Source of the DNA: Flavobacterium sp.
Lineage (GTDB): Bacteria > Bacteroidota > Bacteroidia > Flavobacteriales > Flavobacteriaceae
Assembly (NCBI GenBank): GCA_024642295.1
Contig: JAHEBK010000037.1
Span: 1-9,894, forward strand
DNA length: 9,894 nucleotides
Direction: 5' to 3'
In this document: positions 1 through 6,697 of the stretch, in pieces
How the letters are laid out: every line of letters begins with the position of its first letter
Numbering within the stretch: the first letter of the stretch is position 1
Position numbers and translations under genes: made by a program
The notes under the pieces: generated by a model
The model's database searches: none
Told to the model about the DNA's origin: nothing
What the model saw: only the letters and a program-made list of their open reading frames with translations

Positions 1-657
1 TATACAATTCCTAGAATTGATGTTGAAAAAACTAATATTGATTGGATAGATGGAAACAATGCCTATATCCTCTACCCTATTTTGGGTTTATATGCGGGTT
101 CCTTTGCTGTCAACGATCAAAAAGGACAAGTTGTTGCCGTTAATGCAATAAAATCTATTACTTATTCCTATGTCATCTCACATTTATTTTTAAAAACAGT
201 ATTTGCTAGAAACAGACCACAACGCAGCATCAATGATGATAATCCAGCGGTAGCACCTTGGACAAAAGACAATTGGGATTTTGGAAATTTTCACAAACCT
301 TATGTACAATCCCGAGCAGACGGTACTGCTTTCCCATCCTTTCATGCTACCTTTTATTATTCAGTAGCTAAAGTTTTCCAAATGGAATATAACAATTACT
401 GGATTCCCTATACTATCGCAACTGGGGTATTCTTTGCTGATTTAAAAGGACATAACCACTGGGTTTCTGATTTATTAGTTGGAGGTTTAGTTGGAACCAT
501 TATCGGAAAATCAGTAGTCAATAGCAGCCGAAAACAAATGGCTAAAAACAATGGTACAGCTGTTATAGAAAATCCAAGAAAATTCAAAATGAACAAACAA
601 CTGGTTCCACAAATTACGAGTTCGATGGTTGGAATGCATTTTGTTGGTAGCTTTTAA
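1..657 (+). CDS. PAP2-superfamily membrane-associated phosphatase-like protein, 5' end missing
   Basis: The frame is open from base 1 to the TAA at 655-657, giving 218 visible residues; the true start lies upstream of the window. PAP2 enzymes remove phosphate from lipid phosphates or related substrates, usually at the outer face of the inner membrane. All three motif regions are recognisable in order: KTVFARNRP at 193-219 fits the K-x6-RP pattern exactly; PSFH at 334-345 stands where PSGH is usual; and H-WVS-D at 457-471 fits H-x3-D. Two departures are visible: Gly to Phe in motif 2, and Ala-Asp (436-441) where motif 3 normally has Ser-Arg. Hydrophobic stretches flank the motifs, as expected for membrane segments. 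The C-terminus (about 590-654) leaves the PAP2 core and ends on Phe after an alternating hydrophobic stretch. Family membership is fairly safe; substrate and catalytic competence are not. A short downstream TTG (82) is an internal codon, not the start. Confidence 0.8.
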   Translation, partial: YTIPRIDVEKTNIDWIDGNNAYILYPILGLYAGSFAVNDQKGQVVAVNAIKSITYSYVISHLFLKTVFARNRPQRSINDDNPAVAPWTKDNWDFGNFHKPYVQSRADGTAFPSFHATFYYSVAKVFQMEYNNYWIPYTIATGVFFADLKGHNHWVSDLLVGGLVGTIIGKSVVNSSRKQMAKNNGTAVIENPRKFKMNKQLVPQITSSMVGMHFVGSF

Positions 658-664
658 ATTATAT

Positions 665-721
665 ACCACAGAGTTAAAAGATTTCCAGAGATTAATCCTT
701 TAAATCTTTTAAATCTGTGGT
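665..721. repeat. Imperfect inverted repeat (long hairpin) after the PAP2 gene
   Basis: Arms of 20 bases at 665-684 and 702-721 are complementary at 19 positions (the left arm reads ACCACAGAGTTAAAAG, the right arm ends TTTAAATCTGTGGT), with a 17-base loop. It begins 7 bases after the PAP2 stop codon. The transcript could fold into a stable hairpin, but there is no long T-run behind the right arm, so a classical intrinsic terminator is not clear. The AAATCTGTGG word recalls dispersed intergenic repeats common in flavobacterial genomes, and a related word occurs at 5731-5740 in this window. Confidence 0.7.
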
Positions 722-778
722 TAAATTTCTTCAAAGTAAATTCTAGGTTTAAATGGTATAAATAGCAAAAATTAGCTG

Positions 779-786
779 CATCTTTG
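779..786 (+). promoter_or_regulatory. Probable -7 element of the rhlE promoter
   Basis: CATCTTTG, continuing into CACC, matches the Bacteroidetes -7 consensus TAnnTTTG at all but the first base. It lies 51 bases before the rhlE ATG, which leaves a 5' leader of about 40 to 45 bases. No convincing TTG -33 element is visible about 20 bases upstream, so the call rests on the -7 element and on position. Confidence 0.5.
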
Positions 787-837
787 CACCAAATTGAAGT
801 AACCTAAATTATAGTGCTTACTTTATAAACACTATTT

Positions 838-2127
838 ATGTCATTCAACTCATTAGGATTATCTGATGCTTTACTTAAAGCCATCAGCAAAAAAGGGTAC
901 ACAACCCCTTCCCCAATTCAACAAAAAGCAATACCAGCTATTTTAGAAGGCAAAGATGTACTAGCATCAGCGCAAACAGGAACAGGAAAAACAGCTGGTT
1001 TTACATTACCCATACTGCAAATTCTATCACAAGGAAAACAATTAAGCCACAGACCCGTTCGTGCGTTGATTTTAACACCTACTAGGGAACTAGCAGCACA
1101 AATATTGGCAAACTTAAAAGAATACGGAACTTTTTTAGACTTACGCAGTACCGTAATATTTGGAGGAGTCAATCAAAAACCACAGGTGGCACAACTGCGC
1201 AATGGAATTGATATACTAGTAGCCACACCGGGACGATTAATCGATTTACAAAATCAAGGATTAATATCCCTTTCAAAAGTTGAAGTCTTAGTTTTAGATG
1301 AAGCCGATCGCATGCTAGACATGGGTTTCTTACGTGACATCGAACGCATCTTGAAAGTTTTACCTGCAAAAAGGCAAAACTTGCTATTCTCAGCTACTTT
1401 TTCTAAAGACATCAAGAAATTGGCAATGGGGATTTTGCACAACCCTGTTCATGTAGAAGCTACTCCAGAAAACACCACTGTGGATGCTATTATCCAAAAA
1501 ATATATCCTTGTGCCAAACAGAAAAAAACCGAATTAATTATCAAACTGATTTCCGAAGGTAACTGGAAACAAGTATTAGTTTTTACCCGTACCAAACAAG
1601 GTGCTAACAAACTAACCGAAGCCATGATTAGCGCTGGAATTAAAGCCGCAGCCATCCATGGAAACAAAGGACAAGGAGCCAGAACAAGAGCTTTGGCAGG
1701 TTTTAAGGATGGAACTTTGACCGCTTTAGTAGCCACAGACATTGCCGCTCGTGGTCTTGATATTCCGTTGTTACCCCATGTAATTAATTTCGAATTACCC
1801 AATATCCCTGAGGATTACGTGCACCGCATAGGTCGTACTGGTAGAGCTGGTGCCAGCGGAGAAGCGATTTCGCTAGTGAGTCCTGATGAAACTGTTTTTT
1901 TACGTGATATTGAGAAATTAGTAGGCTTGAAATTACCCAAAGAACAAATCCCAGGTTTTGAACCAGACCCCAATGCCTCAACCGAGCCTATCAAACCAGG
2001 CCAAGGAAGACCACAACGCAACTCGACGCCTAAGAAACCAAAAACAGACAATTCTAAAAGACCCAGCAACAACAGCTTTGGTCCAAGACGTCCCAGCCAA
2101 AACAACGAAAGACGTTCTAATCGATAA
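838..2127 (+). CDS. rhlE: DEAD-box ATP-dependent RNA helicase, RhlE type
   Basis: A cytoplasmic RNA helicase that uses ATP to open short RNA duplexes; RhlE-group proteins act in ribosome assembly, RNA turnover and cold adaptation. The 429-residue protein has the full motif set in order: Q motif around residues 21-28 (YTTPSPIQ), motif I AQTGTGKT 45-52, Ia PTRELA 81-86, TPGR 130-133, DEAD 154-157, SAT 185-187, VFTRTK near 248-253, [11 protein letters not shown] 299-309 and [10 protein letters not shown] 329-338. [14 protein letters not shown] (274-285 region) and [11 protein letters not shown] are typical of RhlE. From about residue 375 the protein becomes a disordered tail rich in Pro, Asn, Arg and Lys, as is common for RNA-binding extensions in this group. 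The start follows the promoter-like element at 779 and gives the standard family N-terminus. It is a stand-alone gene, convergent with comM. The symbol is by family; other DEAD-box paralogues likely exist in the genome. Confidence 0.93.
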   Translation: MSFNSLGLSDALLKAISKKGYTTPSPIQQKAIPAILEGKDVLASAQTGTGKTAGFTLPILQILSQGKQLSHRPVRALILTPTRELAAQILANLKEYGTFLDLRSTVIFGGVNQKPQVAQLRNGIDILVATPGRLIDLQNQGLISLSKVEVLVLDEADRMLDMGFLRDIERILKVLPAKRQNLLFSATFSKDIKKLAMGILHNPVHVEATPENTTVDAIIQKIYPCAKQKKTELIIKLISEGNWKQVLVFTRTKQGANKLTEAMISAGIKAAAIHGNKGQGARTRALAGFKDGTLTALVATDIAARGLDIPLLPHVINFELPNIPEDYVHRIGRTGRAGASGEAISLVSPDETVFLRDIEKLVGLKLPKEQIPGFEPDPNASTEPIKPGQGRPQRNSTPKKPKTDNSKRPSNNSFGPRRPSQNNERRSNR

Positions 2128-2184
2128 GACTTCCTTTTGTTTTTGGAGCATAACGATTTCGTTTCTCATAAAGTCTCCTCCCGC

Positions 2185-2200
2185 TCCCGACGCTTCGGGA
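2185..2200. repeat. Small perfect hairpin upstream of the rhlE terminator
   Basis: TCCCGA (2185-2190) and TCGGGA (2195-2200) form a six-base-pair stem closed by a CGCT loop. It is GC-rich against an AT-rich background and lies just 6 bases before the larger terminator stem. No T-run follows on either strand, so it is probably part of a compound intergenic hairpin element rather than a terminator itself. Confidence 0.5.
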
Positions 2201-2206
2201 CACTTC

Positions 2207-2246
2207 AACCTTGTGAGGGCTAAACGCCAGACCTCACAAGGTTTTT
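2207..2246 (+). terminator. Intrinsic terminator downstream of rhlE
   Basis: AACCTTGTGAGG (2207-2218) pairs perfectly over 12 bases with CCTCACAAGGTT (2232-2243) around a 13-base loop, and the right arm runs into TTTTT, then CGTTT. This fits Rho-independent termination of rhlE transcription, about 80 bases after its stop. On the other strand no T-run follows the stem, so it should not act equally well on comM transcripts. Confidence 0.75.
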
Positions 2247-2297
2247 CGTTTCTATCGGGGCTATTATAACAAGATTGGGGTTACAGTGACTTAAAAA

Positions 2298-2340
2298 CTT
2301 TGTGAATCTTTGTGTCTTCCTTTGTGAAACTTAGTGAAAC
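2298..2340. repeat. Degenerate short tandem repeat (CTTTGTG units)
   Basis: Four units follow one another without gaps: CTTTGTGAAT (2298-2307), CTTTGTGTCTTC (2308-2319), CTTTGTGAAA (2320-2329) and CTTAGTGAAAC (2330-2340). Unit length is 10 to 12 bases. The array ends 3 bases from the comM stop codon (2344-2346, minus strand), so it lies at the very start of the comM 3' region. It resembles CTTTGTG/CTTTGCG arrays that recur between genes in flavobacteria; its function is unknown. Confidence 0.6.
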
Positions 2341-2343
2341 AAA

Positions 2344-3879
2344 CTACCCCAACCAACCATCACGATCCAAGCTTCGGTATTGAATTGCCTCAGCAATATG
2401 TCCAGGTCCAACAGTTGGCGAAGCTTCTAGGTCAGCGATGGTTCTTGAAACTTTCAAAATCCTATCGTAGGCTCGAGCCGAAAGGTTTAATCGTTCCATA
2501 GCCGTTTTTAATAATTGTTTAGAAGCATCATCCAGCGCACAAAATTCCCTGATGTGTTTGGTGTTCATTTGGGCATTATAATGAATGTTCTCCATTTCCT
2601 GAAAACGAAGGGATTGAAACTCTCGAGCGGCAGTAACTCTTTTACGAATATCTACACTGGCTTCTGCCTTTCGATCATCTGATAATTTCTCAAAAGGGAC
2701 TGGTGTTACTTCAATATGAATGTCTATTCTATCCAATAAAGGTCCTGAAATCTTACTCAAATAACGTTGCATTTCGTGCGGAGATGAGGTTTGTGGCGCA
2801 TCAGGATCGTTAAAAAAACCACTCGGACTGGGGTTCATACTCGCCACCAACATAAATGAAGAAGGATAGGTAACTGTAAACTTGGCTCTCGAAATCGTCA
2901 CTTCTCTATCTTCTAGGGGTTGACGCATAACTTCGAGAACATCACGTTTAAATTCGGGTAATTCATCCAAAAACAACACCCCATTATGAGCCATCGAAAT
3001 TTCTCCCGGCTGCGGATAACTACCACCTCCCACTAAAGCCACATTCGAAATAGTATGATGCGGACTCCTAAACGGCCTTTGATTCATTAAACCAACTTCC
3101 TTCAGCTTTCCGGCAACAGAATGAATTTTAGTCGTTTCTAAAGCTTCTCGCAAGGTCATAGGAGGTAAAATACTCGGCAAACGTTTGGCAAGCATCGTTT
3201 TTCCTGCTCCTGGAGGTCCAATCAAAATAATATTGTGACCACCAGCAGCAGCAATTTCCATACAACGTTTTATGGACTCCTGTCCTTTCACATCAGAAAA
3301 GTCAAATTCTGGAAAATCCAAATCTTTATAGAATTCGGCTCGAGTATCGATTTTTGTAGGTTCTAAAGTTCCTTTTCCATCAAAAAAATCAATCACTTCT
3401 AGCACATTATCAACGCCATAAACATCCAACCCTGCTACAATCGCCGCTTCTTTGACATTTTGTTTGGGTAAAAAGAAACCTTTATAACCTTCTTCTTTAG
3501 CTTTGATAGCAATTGGCAAAGCACCCTTTATAGGTTGCAAACTACCGTCGAGGGACAATTCACCCATGATAATATAATTACCAATTTCCTCCGTTTTTAT
3601 TTGGCCAGAAGCCGCCAAAATACCAATAGTTAAAGTCAAATCATAAGCTGAACCTTCCTTTCGTAAATCGGCAGGAGCCATATTGATAATAATTTTTTTA
3701 CCTGGAAGATGGTATTCGTTATTTTTAAGAGCTGCCGCTATTCTGTAACTGCTTTCTTTAATAGCATTATCAGGCAATCCTACTAAATGATACCCAATTC
3801 CTTTATCAATATTCACTTCGACAGTGATGGTAGTCGCTTCGACACCAAAAACAGCACTTCCAAATACTTTAACTAACAT
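2344..3879 (-). CDS. comM: ComM/YifB-family AAA+ ATPase (Mg-chelatase ChlI-like)
   Basis: A 511-residue protein, close to the usual length of about 505. ComM is a hexameric AAA+ branch-migration helicase that helps integrate incoming single-stranded DNA during natural transformation; the family is widespread beyond known competent species. Domains: an N-terminal ChlI/Lon-like fold (about 1-170, with GLPDNAIKES and the NMAPADLRKEG segment), then the AAA+ core with Walker A GPPGAGKT 221-228, Walker B VLFLDE 301-306, a sensor Asn in ASMNP (residue 349) and GPLLDRID 379-386, followed by the C-terminal lid (to 511, with LSARAYDRILKVSRTIADLE). The segment after MNP reads SPSGFFNDPDAPQTSS and lacks the cysteines (CPCG...C) found in many relatives. 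It stands alone, convergent with rhlE, and diverges from amt. No clear TAnnTTTG promoter was found upstream. Family call is firm; a role in transformation in this organism is inferred. Confidence 0.93.
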   Translation of the reverse strand: MLVKVFGSAVFGVEATTITVEVNIDKGIGYHLVGLPDNAIKESSYRIAAALKNNEYHLPGKKIIINMAPADLRKEGSAYDLTLTIGILAASGQIKTEEIGNYIIMGELSLDGSLQPIKGALPIAIKAKEEGYKGFFLPKQNVKEAAIVAGLDVYGVDNVLEVIDFFDGKGTLEPTKIDTRAEFYKDLDFPEFDFSDVKGQESIKRCMEIAAAGGHNIILIGPPGAGKTMLAKRLPSILPPMTLREALETTKIHSVAGKLKEVGLMNQRPFRSPHHTISNVALVGGGSYPQPGEISMAHNGVLFLDELPEFKRDVLEVMRQPLEDREVTISRAKFTVTYPSSFMLVASMNPSPSGFFNDPDAPQTSSPHEMQRYLSKISGPLLDRIDIHIEVTPVPFEKLSDDRKAEASVDIRKRVTAAREFQSLRFQEMENIHYNAQMNTKHIREFCALDDASKQLLKTAMERLNLSARAYDRILKVSRTIADLEASPTVGPGHIAEAIQYRSLDRDGWLG

Positions 3880-4176
3880 GACAGATATTTTTTATAAAAA
3901 TACACATTTTAGTAGACTAACATAGAAAAATCTTATAAAAATAACAAAGAAGTAAAAAATAACCTCTTTTACAAAATTATTGGGATTCCTATACCAATTA
4001 AGCTCAAATTATACCGAAAAAAAAAAGATATTTATCATTTATTATTACAAACAAATCAGGAAGTTAAAAAGACATTTATTTTTGATTATACTCCAATTTA
4101 ATAATTAGAACTCATTCATTTAAAATTATCAAATCCTAATTATAAGGACACTTTTCACACAATAGATTAAAATTAA

Positions 4177-4241
4177 GGGGGTGTATTTAAAATAATAATA
4201 AAAACAAAACTAAAACCCTTCTTAAAACAGGGGGTATTTAA
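4177..4241 (+). promoter_or_regulatory. Pair of phased GGGGG-tATTTAA boxes upstream of amt
   Basis: GGGGGTGTATTTAA (4177-4190) and GGGGGTATTTAA (4230-4241) are near-identical and start 53 bases apart, about five helical turns. G-runs are rare in this AT-rich spacer, so the pair stands out. The second box sits about 16 to 20 bases before the -7 element, where the -33 element would lie, and the first sits near -83. This arrangement suits binding of a transcription factor, plausibly a nitrogen-responsive activator of amt. The repeat is directly visible; the regulatory role is inferred. Confidence 0.45.
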
Positions 4242-4249
4242 TATTTTTA

Positions 4250-4257
4250 TACATTTG
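4250..4257 (+). promoter_or_regulatory. -7 element of the amt promoter
   Basis: TACATTTG is a perfect match to the Bacteroidetes -7 consensus TAnnTTTG and is followed by CAAAAAAAA. It lies 42 bases before the amt ATG. There is no TTG in the -33 position; a GGGGG box occupies roughly that place, which would suit an activator-dependent promoter. Confidence 0.7.
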
Positions 4258-4298
4258 CAAAAAAAATAAAGAACAATCAAATTAATCCAAACAGTTGT

Positions 4299-5606
4299 AT
4301 GAGAAAAATTATTCTTGCCGCAATCTTAATTGCGCTATCGGTTCTAACCTTATTTTCAACATTCTTTTTATCAGGAAGCTCAGTTCCAGCTGAACCAGTA
4401 ACATTTGACACTGGTGATACCGCTTGGATGATTGTAGCAACCGCCTTAGTACTACTTATGACTCCTGGTTTAGGATTCTTTTATGGAGGTATGGTTGGTA
4501 AAAAAAATGTCATCAGTACCATGTTACAAAGTTTTATGGCGATGATTATTGTAACTATCCTTTGGGTAGTAATTGCTTTTAGTATGTCATTTGGTACCTC
4601 TATAGGAGGTTTCATTGGTGATCCTACTGAATTTTTCATGTTTCAAGGCGTAAGTGCATCAACGGCCTGGGGAACAATTCCACTTTTGTTATTTGCCTTA
4701 TTTCAAGCAAAATTTGCAATCATCACTCCTGCTTTAATTACAGGTGCATTTGCTGAAAGAATCCGTTTTTGGGCTTATATGTTATTCATGGTCTTATTCA
4801 TTTTAGTAATATACACACCTTTATGTCACATGACATGGCATTCTGATGGTTATTTCTTTAAAATGGGAGTATTAGACTTCGCAGGAGGAACAGTAGTTCA
4901 CATGAGCGCTGGATGGGCTGCACTAGCTGGTGCAATATTCTTAGGAAAAAGAAAGGTTCAAAAAGTAAATCCTGCACGTATTACTTATGTATTATTAGGT
5001 ACAGGGCTATTATGGTTTGGATGGTTTGGTTTTAACGCAGGATCTTCATTAGGAGCTAACAGTTTAGCTGTACAAGCTTTAGGAACAACAACAGTTGCTG
5101 CTGCTGCTGCAGGTATGGCTTGGGTATTCATGGATAAAATATTAGGTCACAAGCTTTCGGCTATGGGTGCTTGTATTGGAACAGTAGTTGGACTTGTTGC
5201 AATTACTCCTGCTGCAGGTTTTGTAAGTATTCCTCATGCTATTTTCATAGGTATATTCAGTAGTATTTTGAGTAATTATATGGTAAGCTTATTCCATAAA
5301 GGAGGAAAAATTGATGATTCTCTGGATGTATTTGCTTGTCACGGTGTAGGTGGTATGACAGGAATGTTATTAACTGGTGTTTTTGCTTCTTCAGAAATTA
5401 ATCCAGCAGTAACAGATCAAGGGTTAATCTTTGGTGAAACATCTCTTTTCATCACGCAATTAACAGCTCTAGTTATGGTATCAATTTTTGCATTTGTAGG
5501 ATCATACGCTTTATTCTTTATCGTGAATAAAATCACCCCACTAAGAGTAAGTGAAGACAAAGAAGAATTAGGATTAGACATCTCACAACACGGAGAATAC
5601 CTATAA
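4299..5606 (+). CDS. amt: Ammonium transporter, Amt/AmtB family
   Basis: Inner-membrane trimeric channel that takes up ammonium as a nitrogen source. The 435-residue product starts with a positively charged, hydrophobic signal-like segment (residues 1 to about 31, ending SSVPAEP) and then about 11 membrane helices. Key residues by comparison with E. coli AmtB: Trp180 (HMTW) and Ser249 (GWFGFNAGS) of the outer ammonium site, Phe245 of the phenylalanine gate, Asp193 in DFAGGTVVH, and the twin pore histidines His201 and His348 (FACHGVGG). The cytoplasmic tail keeps the GLDIS-HGE signature (residues 425-433), the part of the family that responds to the PII protein GlnK, although it stops soon after. 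No glnK lies downstream, where it often does; the gene is followed by its own terminator. The start follows a good promoter and gives a proper signal segment. Function call is very secure. Confidence 0.96.
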   Translation: MRKIILAAILIALSVLTLFSTFFLSGSSVPAEPVTFDTGDTAWMIVATALVLLMTPGLGFFYGGMVGKKNVISTMLQSFMAMIIVTILWVVIAFSMSFGTSIGGFIGDPTEFFMFQGVSASTAWGTIPLLLFALFQAKFAIITPALITGAFAERIRFWAYMLFMVLFILVIYTPLCHMTWHSDGYFFKMGVLDFAGGTVVHMSAGWAALAGAIFLGKRKVQKVNPARITYVLLGTGLLWFGWFGFNAGSSLGANSLAVQALGTTTVAAAAAGMAWVFMDKILGHKLSAMGACIGTVVGLVAITPAAGFVSIPHAIFIGIFSSILSNYMVSLFHKGGKIDDSLDVFACHGVGGMTGMLLTGVFASSEINPAVTDQGLIFGETSLFITQLTALVMVSIFAFVGSYALFFIVNKITPLRVSEDKEELGLDISQHGEYL

Positions 5607-5630
5607 TAATTCATCTATAAATAATATTCA

Positions 5631-5667
5631 AACACTCTAAAGATTCGTTTTTAGAGTGTTTTTTTTT
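5631..5667 (+). terminator. Strong intrinsic terminator of amt
   Basis: AACACTCTAAA (5631-5641) pairs perfectly over 11 bases with TTTAGAGTGTT (5650-5660) around an 8-base loop, and a run of nine T follows (5659-5667). It lies 25 bases after the amt stop codon, so amt is most likely transcribed alone. Confidence 0.92.
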
Positions 5668-5668
5668 A

Positions 5669-5742
5669 GAACAAATTAGACTAACACAGGTATTATTTAG
5701 AATATCTTTCTAATTTTTCTTTAACCTGTTCAATCTGTGTTC
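5669..5742. repeat. Degenerate inverted repeat with AATCTGTG word
   Basis: The right side ACCTGTTCAATCTGTGTTC (5724-5742) is an imperfect reverse complement of the left side GAACAAATTAGACTAACACAGGT (about 5669-5691, read here in two parts: GAACAAATTAG and ACTAACACAGGT), with gaps. The AATCTGTG core is shared with the hairpin at 665-721. It looks like a decayed copy of a dispersed flavobacterial intergenic repeat. It lies just past the amt terminator. Confidence 0.45.
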
Positions 5743-6021
5743 AAGAAAATTAATACTTTCAATCGTTGCATTGCAAGTTGAAACATATACAATAAGAACC
5801 TAAGAAACAAGAAAGAATAAATGTCATGTTTTTTTACACCATATAATATAAGGTCATATAAGTTGAGAAGACTTGCTCCTAAGTTCTTTAATGCTTATGC
5901 TGTAGAATGTTTTTTTTATTGTTTAAAAAATACGACAATAAATTTTAACCAGTACTTATAAGCATTGAAGTGCCTTTTGGTTTTAAAACACAAATAGATA
6001 AATCCATCAAACTCTTTTGTT
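5743..6021. other. Intergenic stretch without recognisable genes
   Basis: No ORF with coding character, tRNA or known RNA motif was found here. The only structure noted is a widely spaced pair of arms, AATGCTTAT (5890-5898) and ATAAGCATT (5958-5966), nine bases each and 59 bases apart. The spacer may be decayed coding sequence or an unrecognised small RNA; nothing visible decides this. Confidence 0.45.
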
Positions 6022-6029
6022 TAAATTTG
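6022..6029 (+). promoter_or_regulatory. -7 element of the promoter for the DCC-family gene
   Basis: TAAATTTG is a perfect TAnnTTTG match. Transcription would begin near 6035-6040, giving a leader of about 90 bases before the ATG at 6128. A TTG -33 element is not evident. The position argues against a translation start further upstream at the TTG of 6017, which would lie ahead of the transcript. Confidence 0.5.
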
Positions 6030-6127
6030 TAAAAAACAGGAAGACCTTTAGTGAAAAATCAGTAATACTGAACTATAGACTCAAAACCACTTTATTGAAA
6101 AACGTGGCCAATAAAAACAAAAATCCA

Positions 6128-6553
6128 ATGACGCAAATTCAAAACCTACCAAAGGACAAAAAAATCATCCTCTTTGATGGTGTATGCAATCTTTGTGATA
6201 GCTCAGTACAATTTATTCTTAAAAAGGATAAAAAAGATGTCTTTCGTTTTGTGGCGTTACAGTCCCAGTTAGGACAAGAAATCATAAAGCACATTGGAAT
6301 TGACACTAGTAAAACTGATAGTATTATTTTATACGAACCTGGAAAAGTGTATTTCTATAAGTCGCAAGCAGCATTGAATATTGCCAGTGATTTAGGAGGA
6401 ATGTTACGTTTATTTAGTATTTTCAAAATCCTCCCTTCTGACTTATGTAATATTATATATGACTATATCGCTAAAAACCGCTATAAATGGTACGGTAAAA
6501 AAGAAAGTTGCATGATTCCTACTTCCAAAACAAAGGCTAAATTTTTAGACTAA
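6128..6553 (+). CDS. DCC family (DUF393) thiol-disulfide oxidoreductase-like protein
   Basis: A small 141-residue protein. The N-terminal segment IILFDGVCNLCD (residues 13-24) carries the Dx2CxxC arrangement that names the DCC family: Asp17, Cys20, Cys23, Asp24. Further family features are RFVALQSQLGQ (40-50), the region around SQAALNIASDLGG (79-91), and the ending NRYKWYGKKESCMIP (117-131). Members are small cytosolic, thioredoxin-like proteins with a presumed redox-active cysteine pair; their substrates are largely unknown. The frame is open upstream to a TTG at 6017, but I chose the ATG at 6128: it gives the family's usual length, the added 37 residues look non-coding, and a promoter core overlaps that stretch. 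The gene is convergent with the bacilliredoxin gene, 144 bases away, with no clear terminator between them. Confidence 0.85.
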   Translation: MTQIQNLPKDKKIILFDGVCNLCDSSVQFILKKDKKDVFRFVALQSQLGQEIIKHIGIDTSKTDSIILYEPGKVYFYKSQAALNIASDLGGMLRLFSIFKILPSDLCNIIYDYIAKNRYKWYGKKESCMIPTSKTKAKFLD

Positions 6554-6697
6554 TTTTGAGTTCTGCTTGCTAATAACACAAAATAAGAACTGTTTTCTAT
6601 ATTAAGTATCTAAACCACTATATCCTGAAAGTCCATGATTTAGTTGTCAGACTAAAAGTCTGCTTATGAAAACACAATAATTAACTCTGAAAATTCT

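Larger units (their letters stand above)
3880..4298. other. Divergent AT-rich spacer between comM and amt
   Basis: This 419-base region separates two divergent genes. From about 3880 to 4170 it is very AT-rich, with no ORF of convincing coding character, no RNA gene and no promoter I could assign to comM. A short pair of arms, ATAATTAG (4101-4108) and CTAATTAT (4136-4143), is expected by chance at this composition. The amt end holds the two G-boxes and the promoter described separately. Confidence 0.6.

Noticed and set aside
1958..2269. Plus-strand open frame overlapping the end of rhlE
   Set aside because: It shares most of its length with the rhlE tail in another frame, has a low-complexity Asn/Arg/Thr composition and runs through the terminator hairpin.
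4101..4143. Inverted arms ATAATTAG and CTAATTAT in the amt upstream spacer
   Set aside because: Pure A/T-rich eight-base arms 27 bases apart are expected by chance in such AT-rich DNA.
6648..6662. Small hairpin CAGAC-TAAAA-GTCTG between the convergent redox genes
   Set aside because: Only five base pairs and no T-run on either strand, so it is not a supportable terminator.
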